NCBI RefSeq assembly: GCF_051401765.1
Contig: NW_027480423.1
Coordinates: 4,588,001 to 4,652,000 of the forward strand
DNA: 64,000 nt
From: Calliopsis andreniformis
Taxonomy: Eukaryota > Arthropoda > Insecta > Hymenoptera > Andrenidae
Direction of reading: 5' to 3'
The position numbers and the translations under genes are program-made. Each line of letters starts with the position of its first letter. Position 1 is the first letter of the stretch. Positions 1 to 13,150 of this stretch are shown here, piece after piece. The notes under the pieces are model-generated. The model worked only from the letters and a program-made list of their open reading frames with translations, was not told where the DNA came from and did not search any database.

Positions 1-588
1 AACTATTCGATCTGGTGGAGCAATGCCTCAGAGTTAAGTCTAGGATGCCCGAAACCACGAAATGATCATTACTTTCACGCTTGTTGCAATTATTCCTGTT
101 ATACCATGAAAAGACTGTTGTATTTTTATTGTATTTTGTGCTCCAGGCGTAGGCTTCTAAGGCCGTAGCTATTCGATATGGTGGAGCACCGCCCTAGAGT
201 GAAGCCTAGGTTGCTCGGAACGTAGAAATGACCACTTCTTTCACACTGTTTGCAATTATGCATTTAATATGATGGAAAAGCTGTTGTATTTATATCGTAT
301 TTTATGCTTCGGGCGTTGACTTCTTAGGCCCTAATATTTCGATCTGATGGAGCAACGCCCTACAGTGAAGCCTATGTTGCCCGGAACGTAGATATGACCA
401 TAACCTTCACACAGGTTGCAATTATTCATTTATACGGTGTAAAGGCTGTTGTGTTTATTTTGTATTTTATGCTTCGGGCGTTGACTTCTAAGGCCCTAAC
501 TATTCGATCAGGTGGAGCAACGCCCTAAAGTGAAGCCTAGGTTGCCCGGTACGTAGAAATGACCATCACTTTCAAACTGGTTGCAATT

Positions 589-605
589 ATTCGTTTTATA
601 CGATG
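589..605 (+). promoter_or_regulatory. CENP-B-box-like element (second example, Domain I)
   Basis: The same aTTCGttttAtaCGATg form lies here in the fourth monomer of the window. It shows that the element is shared by Domain I and Domain II, although their higher-order repeats differ. Function is inferred only from similarity to the mammalian CENP-B box, with GG replaced by AT. Confidence 0.38.
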
Positions 606-1493
606 GAAAACCTGTTGTATTTATATCGTATTTTAAGCTTCTGGCGTTGACTTCTTAGGCCCTAACTATTCCATCTGCTGGAGCAACGCCCTAGGGTGAA
701 GCCTAGGTTGCCCGGAAAGTAGAAATGACCATAACTTTCACACTGGTAGCAATTATTCGTTTTAGGCGATGGAAAAACTGTTCTATTTATTTTATATTTT
801 ATGCTACGGGCGTTGACATCTAAGGCTCTAACTATTCGATCTGGTGGAGCAACGCCCTAGAGTGAAGCCTAGGTTGCTCGGAAAGTAGAAATGACCATAA
901 GTTTCATACTGGTTGCAATTATTCGTTTTATACGATGGAAAAACTGTTGTATTTATATTGTATTTTATGCTTCAGGCGTTGACTTCTAAGGCACCAACTA
1001 TTCGATCTGGTGGAACAACGGCCTAGGGTGAAGCCTGGGTTGCCCGGAACGTAGAATTGGCCATCACTTTCAAACTGGTTGCAATGATTCCTGTTATATG
1101 ATGGAAACACCGTTGTATTTTTATTGCATTTTATGCTTCGGGCGTTGACTTCTAAGGCCCTAACCATTGAATCTGTCGGAGCAACGCCCTAGAGTGAAGC
1201 CTAGGTTGCCCGGAACGTAGAAATGACCATTACTTTCACACCGGTTGCAATTATTCCTGTTATACGATGGAGAAGCTGTTGTATATTTATTGTATTTTAT
1301 GCTTCGGGCGTTGACTTCTATGGCCCTACCTATTCGATCTGGTGGAGCAAGACCCTACAGTGAAGCCTAGGTTGACCGGAACGTAGAAATGAACATAACT
1401 TTCACACTGTTTGCAATTTTTCATTTTATGCGAGGGCAAAGCTGTTGTATATATATTGTATTTTATGCTTCTGGCGTTGACTTATAAGGCACT

Positions 1494-1990
1494 AACCATT
1501 CGATCTGGTGGAGCAACGCCCTAGAGTGAAGCCTAGGTTGCCCGGAACGTAGAATTGGCCATCACTTTCAAACTGGTTGCAATTAATCCTGTTATACGAT
1601 GGAAAAACTGTTGTATTTTTATTGCCTTTTATGCTTCGGGCGTTGACTTCTATGGCCCTAACTATTCAATCTGTTGGACCAACGCAATAGGGTGAAGCCT
1701 AGGTTGCCCGGGAAGTAGAAATGACGTTAACTTTCACACAGGTTGCAATTATTCGTTCTATACCATGGAAAAACTGTTCTATTTATTTTTAATTAATGCT
1801 TCGGGCGTTGGCTTCTAAGACCCTAACTGTTTGATCTGGTGGAGCAACGCCCTAGAGTGAAGCCTAGGTTGCCCGGAACTTAGAAGTGACCATAACTTTC
1901 ACACTGGTTGCTATTATTCGTTTTATACGATGGAGAAACTGTTATATTTATTTTGTATTTTATGCTTCGGGCGTTGACTTCTAAGGCCCT
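1494..1990 (+). repeat. 3-monomer block, first tandem copy
   Basis: Three monomers (497 bp) beginning AACCATTCGATC and including the diagnostic GAATTGGCC and TTTTTAATTAATGC variants. The block is followed at once by a second copy (1,991-2,487). It also occurs at 4,314-4,810 and 8,130-8,626, where it is single. The tandem doubling is therefore private to the first part of copy 1 in this window. Confidence 0.9.
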
Positions 1991-4147
1991 AACCATTCGA
2001 TCTGGTGGAGCAACGCCCTAGAGTGAAGCCTAGGTTGCCCGGAACGTAGAATTGGCCATCACTTTCAAACTGGTTGCAATTAATCCTGTTATACGATGGA
2101 AAAACTGTTGTATTTTTATTGCCTTTTATGCTTCGGGCGTTGACTTCTATGGCCCTAACTATTCAATCTGTTGGACCAACGCAATAGGGTGAAGCCTAGG
2201 TTGCCCGGGAAGTAGAAATGACGTTAACTTTCACACAGGTTGCAATTATTCGTTCTATACCATGGAAAAACTGTTCTATTTATTTTTAATTAATGCTTCG
2301 GGCGTTGGCTTCTAAGACCCTAACTGTTTGATCTGGTGGAGCAACGCCCTAGAGTGAAGCCTAGGTTGCCCGGAACTTAGAAGTGACCATAACTTTCACA
2401 CTGGTTGCTATTATTCGTTTTATACGATGGAGAAACTGTTATATTTATTTTGTATTTTATGCTTCGGGCGTTGACTTCTAAGGCCCTAACTGTTTGATGT
2501 GGTGGAGCAACGCCCTAGAGTGAAGCTTAGGTTGCCCGGAACGTAGAAATGACCATAACTTTCGCACTGGTTCCTATTATTCGGTATAAACGATGGAAAA
2601 TCAGTTATATTTATATTGTATTTTATGCTTCTGGCGTTGACTTCTTAGGCCCTAACTATTCGATCTGGTGGAGCAACGCCCTAGAGTGAAGCCTAGGTTG
2701 CCCTGAACGTAGAAGTGACCATAACTTTCACACTGGTTGCTATTATTCGTTTTATACGATGGAGAAACTGTTATATTTATTTTGTATTTTATGCTTCGGG
2801 CGTTGACTTCTTAGGCCCTAACTGTTTGATGTGGTGGAGCAACGCCCTAGAGTGAAGCCTAGGTTGCCCTGAACGTAGAAATGACCATAACTTTCACACT
2901 GGTTGCTATTGATCGTTTTATACGATGGAAAAACTGTTATATTTATATTGTATTTTATGCTTCTGGCGTTGTCTTCTTAGGCCCTAGCTATTCGATGTGG
3001 TGGAACAACGCCCTAGAGTGAAGCCTAGGTTGCCTGGAACGTAGAAGTGACCATCACTTTCAAACTGGTTGCAATTATTCCTGTTATATGATGGAAAAAC
3101 TGTTGTATTTTTATTTCATTTTATGCTTCTGGCGTTCACTTCTTAGGCCCTAACTATTCGATCTGGTGGAACAACGCCCTAGGGTGAAACCTAGGTTACC
3201 CGGAACGTAGAAATGACCAGTACTTTCATACTGTTTGCAGTTATTCCTGTTATACGATGGAAAAACTTTTGCGTCTTTATTGTATTTTATGCTTCTGGCG
3301 TTGACTTCTAAGGCCCTAGCTATTCTATTTGGTGGAGCAACGCCCTAGAGTGGAATCTAGGTTGCCCGGAACGTAGAAATGACCATTACTTTCACACTGT
3401 TTGCAATTATTCCTTTTATACTATGGAAAAGCTGTTGTATTTATATCGTATTTTATGCTTCTGGCGTTGACTTCTAAGGACCTAACTATTCGATCTGCTG
3501 GAGCAACGCCCTAGAGTGACGCCTAGGTTGCTCGGAATGTAGAAATGAACATAACTTTCACACTGGCAGCAATTATTCGTTTTATACAATAGAAAAACTG
3601 TTCTATTTATTTTGTATTTTATGCTTCTGGCGTTCACTTCTTAGGCCCTAACTTTTCGATCTGGTGGAACAACGCCCTAGGGTGAAGCCTAGGTTGCCCG
3701 GAACGTAGAAATGACCATAACTTTTACACTGGTAGCAATTATTCGTTTTATACGATGGAAAAACTGTTGTACTTATATTGTATTTTATTCTTATGGCGTT
3801 GAATTTTATGTCCCTAGCTATTCAATCTGGTGGAGCAACGCCCTAGAGTGAAACCTAGGTTACCCGGAACGTAGAAACGACCAGTACTTTCATACTGTTT
3901 GCAGTTATCCCTGTTATACGGTGGAAAAACTTTAGCATCTTTATTGTATTTTATGCTTCTGGCGTTGACTTCTAAGGCCCTAACTATTCCCTTTGGTGGA
4001 GCAACGCCCTAGAGTGGAGCCTAGGTTGCCCGGTACGTAGAAATGACCATTACTTTCACACTGTTTGCAAATATACATTATATGCGATGGAAAAGCTGTT
4101 GTATTTATATCGTATTTTATGCTTCTGGCGTTGGCTTCTAAGACCCT
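1825..4147 (+). repeat. 14-monomer block, first tandem copy
   Basis: This 2,323-bp block recurs directly after itself. It starts at the monomer AACTGTTTGATCTGG that carries GGAACTTAGAAGTG. It contains private markers such as ATTCGGTATAAACG, GATTGATCG and TTGAATTTTATGTCCC, each found again 2,323 bases downstream. Confidence 0.9.
1991..2487 (+). repeat. 3-monomer block, second tandem copy
   Basis: This is a near-identical repeat of 1,494-1,990 at an offset of 497 bp. The exchange point falls within a few bases at CTAAC near 1,990: the left side matches the sequence before 2,488 and the right side matches the sequence after 1,494. This fits unequal exchange by exactly three monomers. Confidence 0.88.
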
Positions 4148-6470
4148 AACTGTTTGATCTGGTGGAGCAACGCCCTAGAGTGAAGCCTAGGTTGCCCGGA
4201 ACTTAGAAGTGACCATAACTTTCACACTGGTTGCTATTATTCGTTTTATACGATGGAGAAACTGTTATATTTATTTTGTATTTTATGCTTCGGGCGTTGA
4301 CTTCTAAGGCCCTAACCATTCGATCTGGTGGAGCAACGCCCTAGAGTGAAGCCTAGGTTGCCCGGAACGTAGAATTGGCCATCACTTTCAAACTGGTTGC
4401 AATTAATCCTGTTATACGATGGAAAAACTGTTGTATTTTTATTGCCTTTTATGCTTCGGGCGTTGACTTCTATGGCCCTAACTATTCAATCTGTTGGACC
4501 AACGCAATAGGGTGAAGCCTAGGTTGCCCGGGAAGTAGAAATGACGTTAACTTTCACACAGGTTGCAATTATTCGTTCTATACCATGGAAAAACTGTTCT
4601 ATTTATTTTTAATTAATGCTTCGGGCGTTGGCTTCTAAGACCCTAACTGTTTGATCTGGTGGAGCAACGCCCTAGAGTGAAGCCTAGGTTGCCCGGAACT
4701 TAGAAGTGACCATAACTTTCACACTGGTTGCTATTATTCGTTTTATACGATGGAGAAACTGTTATATTTATTTTGTATTTTATGCTTCGGGCGTTGACTT
4801 CTAAGGCCCTAACTGTTTGATGTGGTGGAGCAACGCCCTAGAGTGAAGCTTAGGTTGCCCGGAACGTAGAAATGACCATAACTTTCGCACTGGTTCCTAT
4901 TATTCGGTATAAACGATGGAAAATCAGTTATATTTATATTGTATTTTATGCTTCTGGCGTTGACTTCTTAGGCCCTAACTATTCGATCTGGTGGAGCAAC
5001 GCCCTAGAGTGAAGCCTAGGTTGCCCTGAACGTAGAAGTGACCATAACTTTCACACTGGTTGCTATTATTCGTTTTATACGATGGAGAAACTGTTATATT
5101 TATTTTGTATTTTATGCTTCGGGCGTTGACTTCTTAGGCCCTAACTGTTTGATGTGGTGGAGCAACGCCCTAGAGTGAAGCCTAGGTTGCCCTGAACGTA
5201 GAAATGACCATAACTTTCACACTGGTTGCTATTGATCGTTTTATACGATGGAAAAACTGTTATATTTATATTGTATTTTATGCTTCTGGCGTTGTCTTCT
5301 TAGGCCCTAGCTATTCGATGTGGTGGAACAACGCCCTAGAGTGAAGCCTAGGTTGCCTGGAACGTAGAAGTGACCATCACTTTCAAACTGGTTGCAATTA
5401 TTCCTGTTATATGATGGAAAAACTGTTGTATTTTTATTTCATTTTATGCTTCTGGCGTTCACTTCTTAGGCCCTAACTATTCGATCTGGTGGAACAACGC
5501 CCTAGGGTGAAACCTAGGTTACCCGGAACGTAGAAATGACCAGTACTTTCATACTGTTTGCAGTTATTCCTGTTATACGATGGAAAAACTTTTGCGTCTT
5601 TATTGTATTTTATGCTTCTGGCGTTGACTTCTAAGGCCCTAGCTATTCTATTTGGTGGAGCAACGCCCTAGAGTGGAATCTAGGTTGCCCGGAACGTAGA
5701 AATGACCATTACTTTCACACTGTTTGCAATTATTCCTTTTATACTATGGAAAAGCTGTTGTATTTATATCGTATTTTATGCTTCTGGCGTTGACTTCTAA
5801 GGACCTAACTATTCGATCTGCTGGAGCAACGCCCTAGAGTGACGCCTAGGTTGCTCGGAATGTAGAAATGAACATAACTTTCACACTGGCAGCAATTATT
5901 CGTTTTATACAATAGAAAAACTGTTCTATTTATTTTGTATTTTATGCTTCTGGCGTTCACTTCTTAGGCCCTAACTTTTCGATCTGGTGGAACAACGCCC
6001 TAGGGTGAAGCCTAGGTTGCCCGGAACGTAGAAATGACCATAACTTTTACACTGGTAGCAATTATTCGTTTTATACGATGGAAAAACTGTTGTACTTATA
6101 TTGTATTTTATTCTTATGGCGTTGAATTTTATGTCCCTAGCTATTCAATCTGGTGGAGCAACGCCCTAGAGTGAAACCTAGGTTACCCGGAACGTAGAAA
6201 CGACCAGTACTTTCATACTGTTTGCAGTTATCCCTGTTATACGGTGGAAAAACTTTAGCATCTTTATTGTATTTTATGCTTCTGGCGTTGACTTCTAAGG
6301 CCCTAACTATTCCCTTTGGTGGAGCAACGCCCTAGAGTGGAGCCTAGGTTGCCCGGTACGTAGAAATGACCATTACTTTCACACTGTTTGCAAATATACA
6401 TTATATGCGATGGAAAAGCTGTTGTATTTATATCGTATTTTATGCTTCTGGCGTTGACATCTAAGGCCCT
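4148..6470 (+). repeat. 14-monomer block, second tandem copy
   Basis: This is the second copy of the 2,323-bp block. The junction that made it lies within about 7 bases (GGCGTTG, near 4,130). The left side carries the CTTCTGG ending of the block and the right side carries GGCTTCTAAGACCC, which belongs to the sequence before 1,825. In HOR copies 2 and 3 this block is single. Confidence 0.9.
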
Positions 6471-6636
6471 AACTGTTTGATCTGGTGGAGCGACGCCCTA
6501 GAGTGAAGCCTAGGTTGCCCGGAATGTAGAAATGACTATAACTTTCACACTGGTTGCTATTATTCGTTTTATACGATGGAAAACCTGTTATATTTATATT
6601 GTATTTTATGCTTCTGGCGTTGACTTCTTAGGCCCT

Positions 6637-9600
6637 AACTATTCGATCTGGTGGAGCAATGCCTCAGAGTTAAGTCTAGGATGCCCGAAACCACGAAATG
6701 ATCATTACTTTCACGCTTGTTGCAATTATTCCTGTTATACCATGAAAAGACTGTTGTATTTTTATTGTATTTTGTGCTCCAGGCGTAGGCTTCTAAGGCC
6801 GTAGCTATTCGATATGGTGGAGCACCGCCCTAGAGTGAAGCCTAGGTTGCTCGGAACGTAGAAATGACCACTTCTTTCACACTGTTTGCAATTATGCATT
6901 TAATATGATGGAAAAGCTGTTGTATTTATATCGTATTTTATGCTTCGGGCGTTGACTTCTTAGGCCCTAATATTTCGATCTGATGGAGCAACGCCCTACA
7001 GTGAAGCCTATGTTGCCCGGAACGTAGATATGACCATAACCTTCACACAGGTTGCAATTATTCATTTATACGGTGTAAAGGCTGTTGTGTTTATTTTGTA
7101 TTTTATGCTTCGGGCGTTGACTTCTAAGGCCCTAACTATTCGATCAGGTGGAGCAACGCCCTAAAGTGAAGCCTAGGTTGCCCGGTACGTAGAAATGACC
7201 ATCACTTTCAAACTGGTTGCAATTATTCGTTTTATACGATGGAAAACCTGTTGTATTTATATCGTATTTTAAGCTTCTGGCGTTGACTTCTTAGGCCCTA
7301 ACTATTCCATCTGCTGGAGCAACGCCCTAGGGTGAAGCCTAGGTTGCCCGGAAAGTAGAAATGACCATAACTTTCACACTGGTAGCAATTATTCGTTTTA
7401 GGCGATGGAAAAACTGTTCTATTTATTTTATATTTTATGCTACGGGCGTTGACATCTAAGGCTCTAACTATTCGATCTGGTGGAGCAACGCCCTAGAGTG
7501 AAGCCTAGGTTGCTCGGAAAGTAGAAATGACCATAAGTTTCATACTGGTTGCAATTATTCGTTTTATACGATGGAAAAACTGTTGTATTTATATTGTATT
7601 TTATGCTTCAGGCGTTGACTTCTAAGGCACCAACTATTCGATCTGGTGGAACAACGGCCTAGGGTGAAGCCTGGGTTGCCCGGAACGTAGAATTGGCCAT
7701 CACTTTCAAACTGGTTGCAATGATTCCTGTTATATGATGGAAACACCGTTGTATTTTTATTGCATTTTATGCTTCGGGCGTTGACTTCTAAGGCCCTAAC
7801 CATTGAATCTGTCGGAGCAACGCCCTAGAGTGAAGCCTAGGTTGCCCGGAACGTAGAAATGACCATTACTTTCACACCGGTTGCAATTATTCCTGTTATA
7901 CGATGGAGAAGCTGTTGTATATTTATTGTATTTTATGCTTCGGGCGTTGACTTCTATGGCCCTACCTATTCGATCTGGTGGAGCAAGACCCTACAGTGAA
8001 GCCTAGGTTGACCGGAACGTAGAAATGAACATAACTTTCACACTGTTTGCAATTTTTCATTTTATGCGAAGGCAAAGCTGTTGTATATATATTGTATTTT
8101 ATGCTTCTGGCGTTGACTTATAAGGCACTAACCATTCGATCTGGTGGAGCAACGCCCTAGAGTGAAGCCTAGGTTGCCCGGAACGTAGAATTGGCCATCA
8201 CTTTCAAACTGGTTGCAATTAATCCTGTTATACGATGGAAAAACTGTTGTATTTTTATTGCCTTTTATGCTTCGGGCGTTGACTTCTATGGCCCTAACTA
8301 TTCAATCTGTTGGACCAACGCAATAGGGTGAAGCCTAGGTTGCCCGGGAAGTAGAAATGACGTTAACTTTCACACAGGTTGCAATTATTCGTTCTATACC
8401 ATGGAAAAACTGTTCTATTTATTTTTAATTAATGCTTCGGGCGTTGGCTTCTAAGACCCTAACTGTTTGATCTGGTGGAGCAACGCCCTAGAGTGAAGCC
8501 TAGGTTGCCCGGAACTTAGAAGTGACCATAACTTTCACACTGGTTGCTATTATTCGTTTTATACGATGGAGAAACTGTTATATTTATTTTGTATTTTATG
8601 CTTCGGGCGTTGACTTCTAAGGCCCTAACTGTTTGATGTGGTGGAGCAACGCCCTAGAGTGAAGCTTAGGTTGCCCGGAACGTAGAAATGACCATAACTT
8701 TCGCACTGGTTCCTATTATTCGGTATAAACGATGGAAAATCAGTTATATTTATATTGTATTTTATGCTTCTGGCGTTGACTTCTTAGGCCCTAACTATTC
8801 GATCTGGTGGAGCAACGCCCTAGAGTGAAGCCTAGGTTGCCCTGAACGTAGAAATGACCATAACTTTCACACTGGTTGCTATTGATCGTTTTATACGATG
8901 GAAAAACTGTTATATTTATATTGTATTTTATGCTTCTGGCGTTGTCTTCTTAGGCCCTAGCTATTCGATGTGGTGGAACAACGCCCTAGAGTGAAGCCTA
9001 GGTTGCCTGGAACGTAGAAGTGACCATCACTTTCAAACTGGTTGCAATTATTCCTGTTATATGATGGAAAAACTGTTGTATTTTTATTTCATTTTATGCT
9101 TCTGGCGTTCACTTCTTAGGCCCTAACTATTCGATCTGGTGGAACAACGCCCTAGGGTGAAACCTAGGTTACCCGGAACGTAGAAATGACCAGTACTTTC
9201 ATACTGTTTGCAGTTATTCCTGTTATACGATGGAAAAACTTTTGCGTCTTTATTGTATTTTATGCTTCTGGCGTTGACTTCTAAGGCCCTAGCTATTCGA
9301 TTTGGTGGAGCAACGCCCTAGAGTGGAATCTAGGTTGCCCGGAACGTAGAAATGACCATTACTTTCACACTGTTTGCAATTATTCCTTTTATACTATGGA
9401 AAAGCTGTTGTATTTATATCGTATTTTATGCTTCTGGCGTTGACTTCTAAGGACCTAACTATTCGATCTGCTGGAGCAACGCCCTAGAGTGACGCCTAGG
9501 TTGCTCGGAATGTAGAAATGAACATAACTTTCACACTGGCAGCAATTATTCGTTTTATACAATAGAAAAACTGTTCTATTTATTTTGTATTTTATGCTTC

Positions 9601-10286
9601 TGGCGTTCACTTCTTAGGCCCTAACTTTTCGATCTGGTGGAACAACGCCCTAGGGTGAAGCCTAGGTTGCCCGGAACGTAGAAATGACCATAACTTTTAC
9701 ACTGGTAGCAATTATTCGTTTTATACGATGGAAAAACTGTTGTACTTATATTGTATTTTATTCTTATGGCGTTGAATTTTATGTCCCTAGCTATTCAATC
9801 TGGTGGAGCAACGCCCTAGAGTGAAACCTAGGTTACCCGGAACGTAGAAACGACCAGTACTTTCATACTGTTTGCAGTTATCCCTGTTATACGGTGGAAA
9901 AACTTTAGCATCTTTATTGTATTTTATGCTTCTGGCGTTGACTTCTAAGGCCCTAACTATTCCCTTTGGTGGAGCAACGCCCTAGAGTGGAGCCTAGGTT
10001 GCCCGGTACGTAGAAATGACCATTACTTTCACACTGTTTGCAAATATACATTATATGCGATGGAAAAGCTGTTGTATTTATATCGTATTTTATGCTTCTG
10101 GCGTTGACATCTAAGGCCCTAACTGTTTGATCTGGTGGAGCGACGCCCTAGAGTGAAGCCTAGGTTGCCCGGAATGTAGAAATGACTATAACTTTCACAC
10201 TGGTTGCTATTATTCGTTTTATACGATGGAAAACCTGTTATATTTATATTGTATTTTATGCTTCTGGCGTTGACTTCTTAGGCCCT
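6637..10286 (+). repeat. Domain I HOR, copy 2 (22 monomers)
   Basis: This 3,650-bp copy is collinear with copy 1 but lacks the 14-monomer duplication, one of the two 3-monomer blocks and one further monomer (the one at about 2,653-2,820 in copy 1). It recurs at 10,287 with an offset of 3,650. Copies 2 and 3 share small variants against copy 1, for example G at 9,299 where copy 1 has T at 5,649, so they are closer to each other than to copy 1. Confidence 0.9.
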
Positions 10287-13150
10287 AACTATTCGATCTG
10301 GTGGAGCAATGCCTCAGAGTTAAGTCTAGGATGCCCGAAACCACGAAATGATCATTACTTTCACGCTTGTTGCAATTATTCCTGTTATACCATGAAAAGA
10401 CTGTTGTATTTTTATTGTATTTTGTGCTCCAGGCGTAGGCTTCTAAGGCCGTAGCTATTCGATATGGTGGAGCACCGCCCTAGAGTGAAGCCTAGGTTGC
10501 TCGGAACGTAGAAATGACCACTTCTTTCACACTGTTTGCAATTATGCATTTAATATGATGGAAAAGCTGTTGTATTTATATCGTATTTTATGCTTCGGGC
10601 GTTGACTTCTTAGGCCCTAATATTTCGATCTGATGGAGCAACGCCCTACAGTGAAGCCTATGTTGCCCGGAACGTAGATATGACCATAACCTTCACACAG
10701 GTTGCAATTATTCATTTATACGGTGTAAAGGCTGTTGTGTTTATTTTGTATTTTATGCTTCGGGCGTTGACTTCTAAGGCCCTAACTATTCGATCAGGTG
10801 GAGCAACGCCCTAAAGTGAAGCCTAGGTTGCCCGGTACGTAGAAATGACCAGCACTTTCAAACTGGTTGCAATTATTCGTTTTATACGATGGAAAACCTG
10901 TTGTATTTATATCGTATTTTAAGCTTCTGGCGTTGACTTCTTAGGCCCTAACTATTCCATCTGCTGGAGCAACGCCCTAGGGTGAAGCCTAGGTTGCCCG
11001 GAAAGTAGAAATGACCATAACTTTCACACTGGTAGCAATTATTCGTTTTAGGCGATGGAAAAACTGTTCTATTTATTTTATATTTTATGCTACGGGCGTT
11101 GACATCTAAGGCTCTAACTATTCGATCTGGTGGAGCAACGCCCTAGAGTGAAGCCTAGGTTGCTCGGAAAGTAGAAATGACCATAAGTTTCATACTGGTT
11201 GCAATTATTCGTTTTATACGATGGAAAAACTGTTGTATTTATATTGTATTTTATGCTTCAGGCGTTGACTTCTAAGGCACCAACTATTCGATCTGGTGGA
11301 ACAACGGCCTAGGGTGAAGCCTGGGTTGCCCGGAACGTAGAATTGGCCATCACTTTCAAACTGGTTGCAATGATTCCTGTTATATGATGGAAACACCGTT
11401 GTATTTTTATTGCATTTTATGCTTCGGGCGTTGACTTCTAAGGCCCTAACCATTGAATCTGTCGGAGCAACGCCCTAGAGTGAAGCCTAGGTTGCCCGGA
11501 ACTTAGAAGTGACCATAACTTTCACACTGGTTGCTATTATTCGTTTTATACGATGGAGAAACTGTTATATTTATTTTGTATTTTATGCTTCGGGCGTTGA
11601 CTTCTAAGGCCCTAACTGTTTGATGTGGTGGAGCAACGCCCTAGAGTGAAGCTTAGGTTGCCCGGAACGTAGAAATGACCATAACTTTCGCACTGGTTCC
11701 TATTATTCGGTATAAACGATGGAAAATCAGTTATATTTATATTGTATTTTATGCTTCTGGCGTTGACTTCTTAGGCCCTAACTATTCGATCTGGTGGAGC
11801 AACGCCCTAGAGTGAAGCCTAGGTTGCCCTGAACGTAGAAATGACCATAACTTTCACACTGGTTGCTATTGATCGTTTTATACGATGGAAAAACTGTTAT
11901 ATTTATATTGTATTTTATGCTTCTGGCGTTGTCTTCTTAGGCCCTAGCTATTCGATGTGGTGGAACAACGCCCTAGAGTGAAGCCTAGGTTGCCTGGAAC
12001 GTAGAAGTGACCATCACTTTCAAACTGGTTGCAATTATTCCTGTTATATGATGGAAAAACTGTTGTATTTTTATTTCATTTTATGCTTCTGGCGTTCACT
12101 TCTTAGGCCCTAACTATTCGATCTGGTGGAACAATGCCCTAGGGTGAAACCTAGGTTACCCGGAACGTAGAAATGACCAGTACTTTCATACTGTTTGCAG
12201 TTATTCCTGTTATACGATGGAAAAACTTTTGCGTCTTTATTGTATTTTATGCTTCTGGCGTTGACTTCTAAGGCCCTAGCTATTCGATTTGGTGGAGCAA
12301 CGCCCTAGAGTGGAATCTAGGTTGCCCGGAACGTAGAAATGACCATTACTTTCACACTGTTTGCAATTATTCCTTTTATACTATGGAAAAGCTGTTGTAT
12401 TTATATCGTATTTTATGCTTCTGGCGTTGACTTCTAAGGACCTAACTATTCGATCTGCTGGAGCAACGCCCTAGAGTGACGCCTAGGTTGCTCGGAATGT
12501 AGAAATGAACATAACTTTCACACTGGCAGCAATTATTCGTTTTATACAATAGAAAAACTGTTCTATTTATTTTGTATTTTATGCTTCTGGCGTTCACTTC
12601 TTAGGCCCTAACTTTTCGATCTGGTGGAACAACGCCCTAGGGTGAAGCCTAGGTTGCCCGGAACGTAGAAATGACCATAACTTTTACACTGGTAGCAATT
12701 ATTCGTTTTATACGATGGAAAAACTGTTGTACTTATATTGTATTTTATTCTTATGGCGTTGAATTTTATGTCCCTAGCTATTCAATCTGGTGGAGCAACG
12801 CCCTAGAGTGAAACCTAGGTTACCCGGAACGTAGAAACGACCACTACTTTCATACTGTTTGCAGTTATCCCTGTTATACGGTGGAAAAACTTTTGCATCT
12901 TTATTGTATTTTATGCTTCTGGCGTTGACTTCTAAGGCCCTAACTATTCCCTTTGGTGGAGCAACGCCCTAGAGTGGAGCCTAGGTTGCCCGGTACGTAG
13001 AAATGACCATTACTTTCACACTGTTTGCAAATATACATTATATGCGATGGAAAAGCTGTTGTATTTATATCGTATTTTATGCTTCTGGCGTTGACATCTA
13101 AGGCCCTAACTGTTTGATCTGGTGGAGCGACGCCCTAGAGTGAAGCCTAG
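10287..13150 (+). repeat. Domain I HOR, copy 3 (about 17 monomers, truncated)
   Basis: This copy follows copy 2 at an offset of 3,650 until about 11,463-11,503. There it skips four monomers: the head of the AACCATTGAATCTG monomer joins the tail of the monomer carrying GGAACTTAGAAGTG. It then continues collinear at an offset of 2,987 to about 13,150, where it stops matching. It is the last copy of this HOR in the window. Confidence 0.88.

Larger units (their letters stand above)
1..6636 (+). repeat. Domain I HOR, copy 1 (40 monomers)
   Basis: The sequence from base 1 recurs nearly exactly at 6,637 (offset 6,636, about 40 units), including the unusual first monomer with GCCTCAGAGTTAAG. It is composed of 9 starting monomers (1-1,493), a 3-monomer block that occurs twice in tandem, and a run of monomers duplicated as a 14-monomer block (1,825-4,147 and 4,148-6,470). 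Compared with copy 2 it has 18 extra monomers: 14 plus 3 plus 1. Differences between copies are few (for example G at 1,434 against A at 8,070), so amplification looks recent. Confidence 0.9.

Noticed and set aside
928..1167. A 79-codon reading frame on the minus strand, repeated exactly at 7,564 and 11,214
   Set aside because: It spans one and a half satellite monomers and repeats only because the HOR repeats. No conserved domain or upstream signal is visible, and equivalent monomers elsewhere break it with stops.
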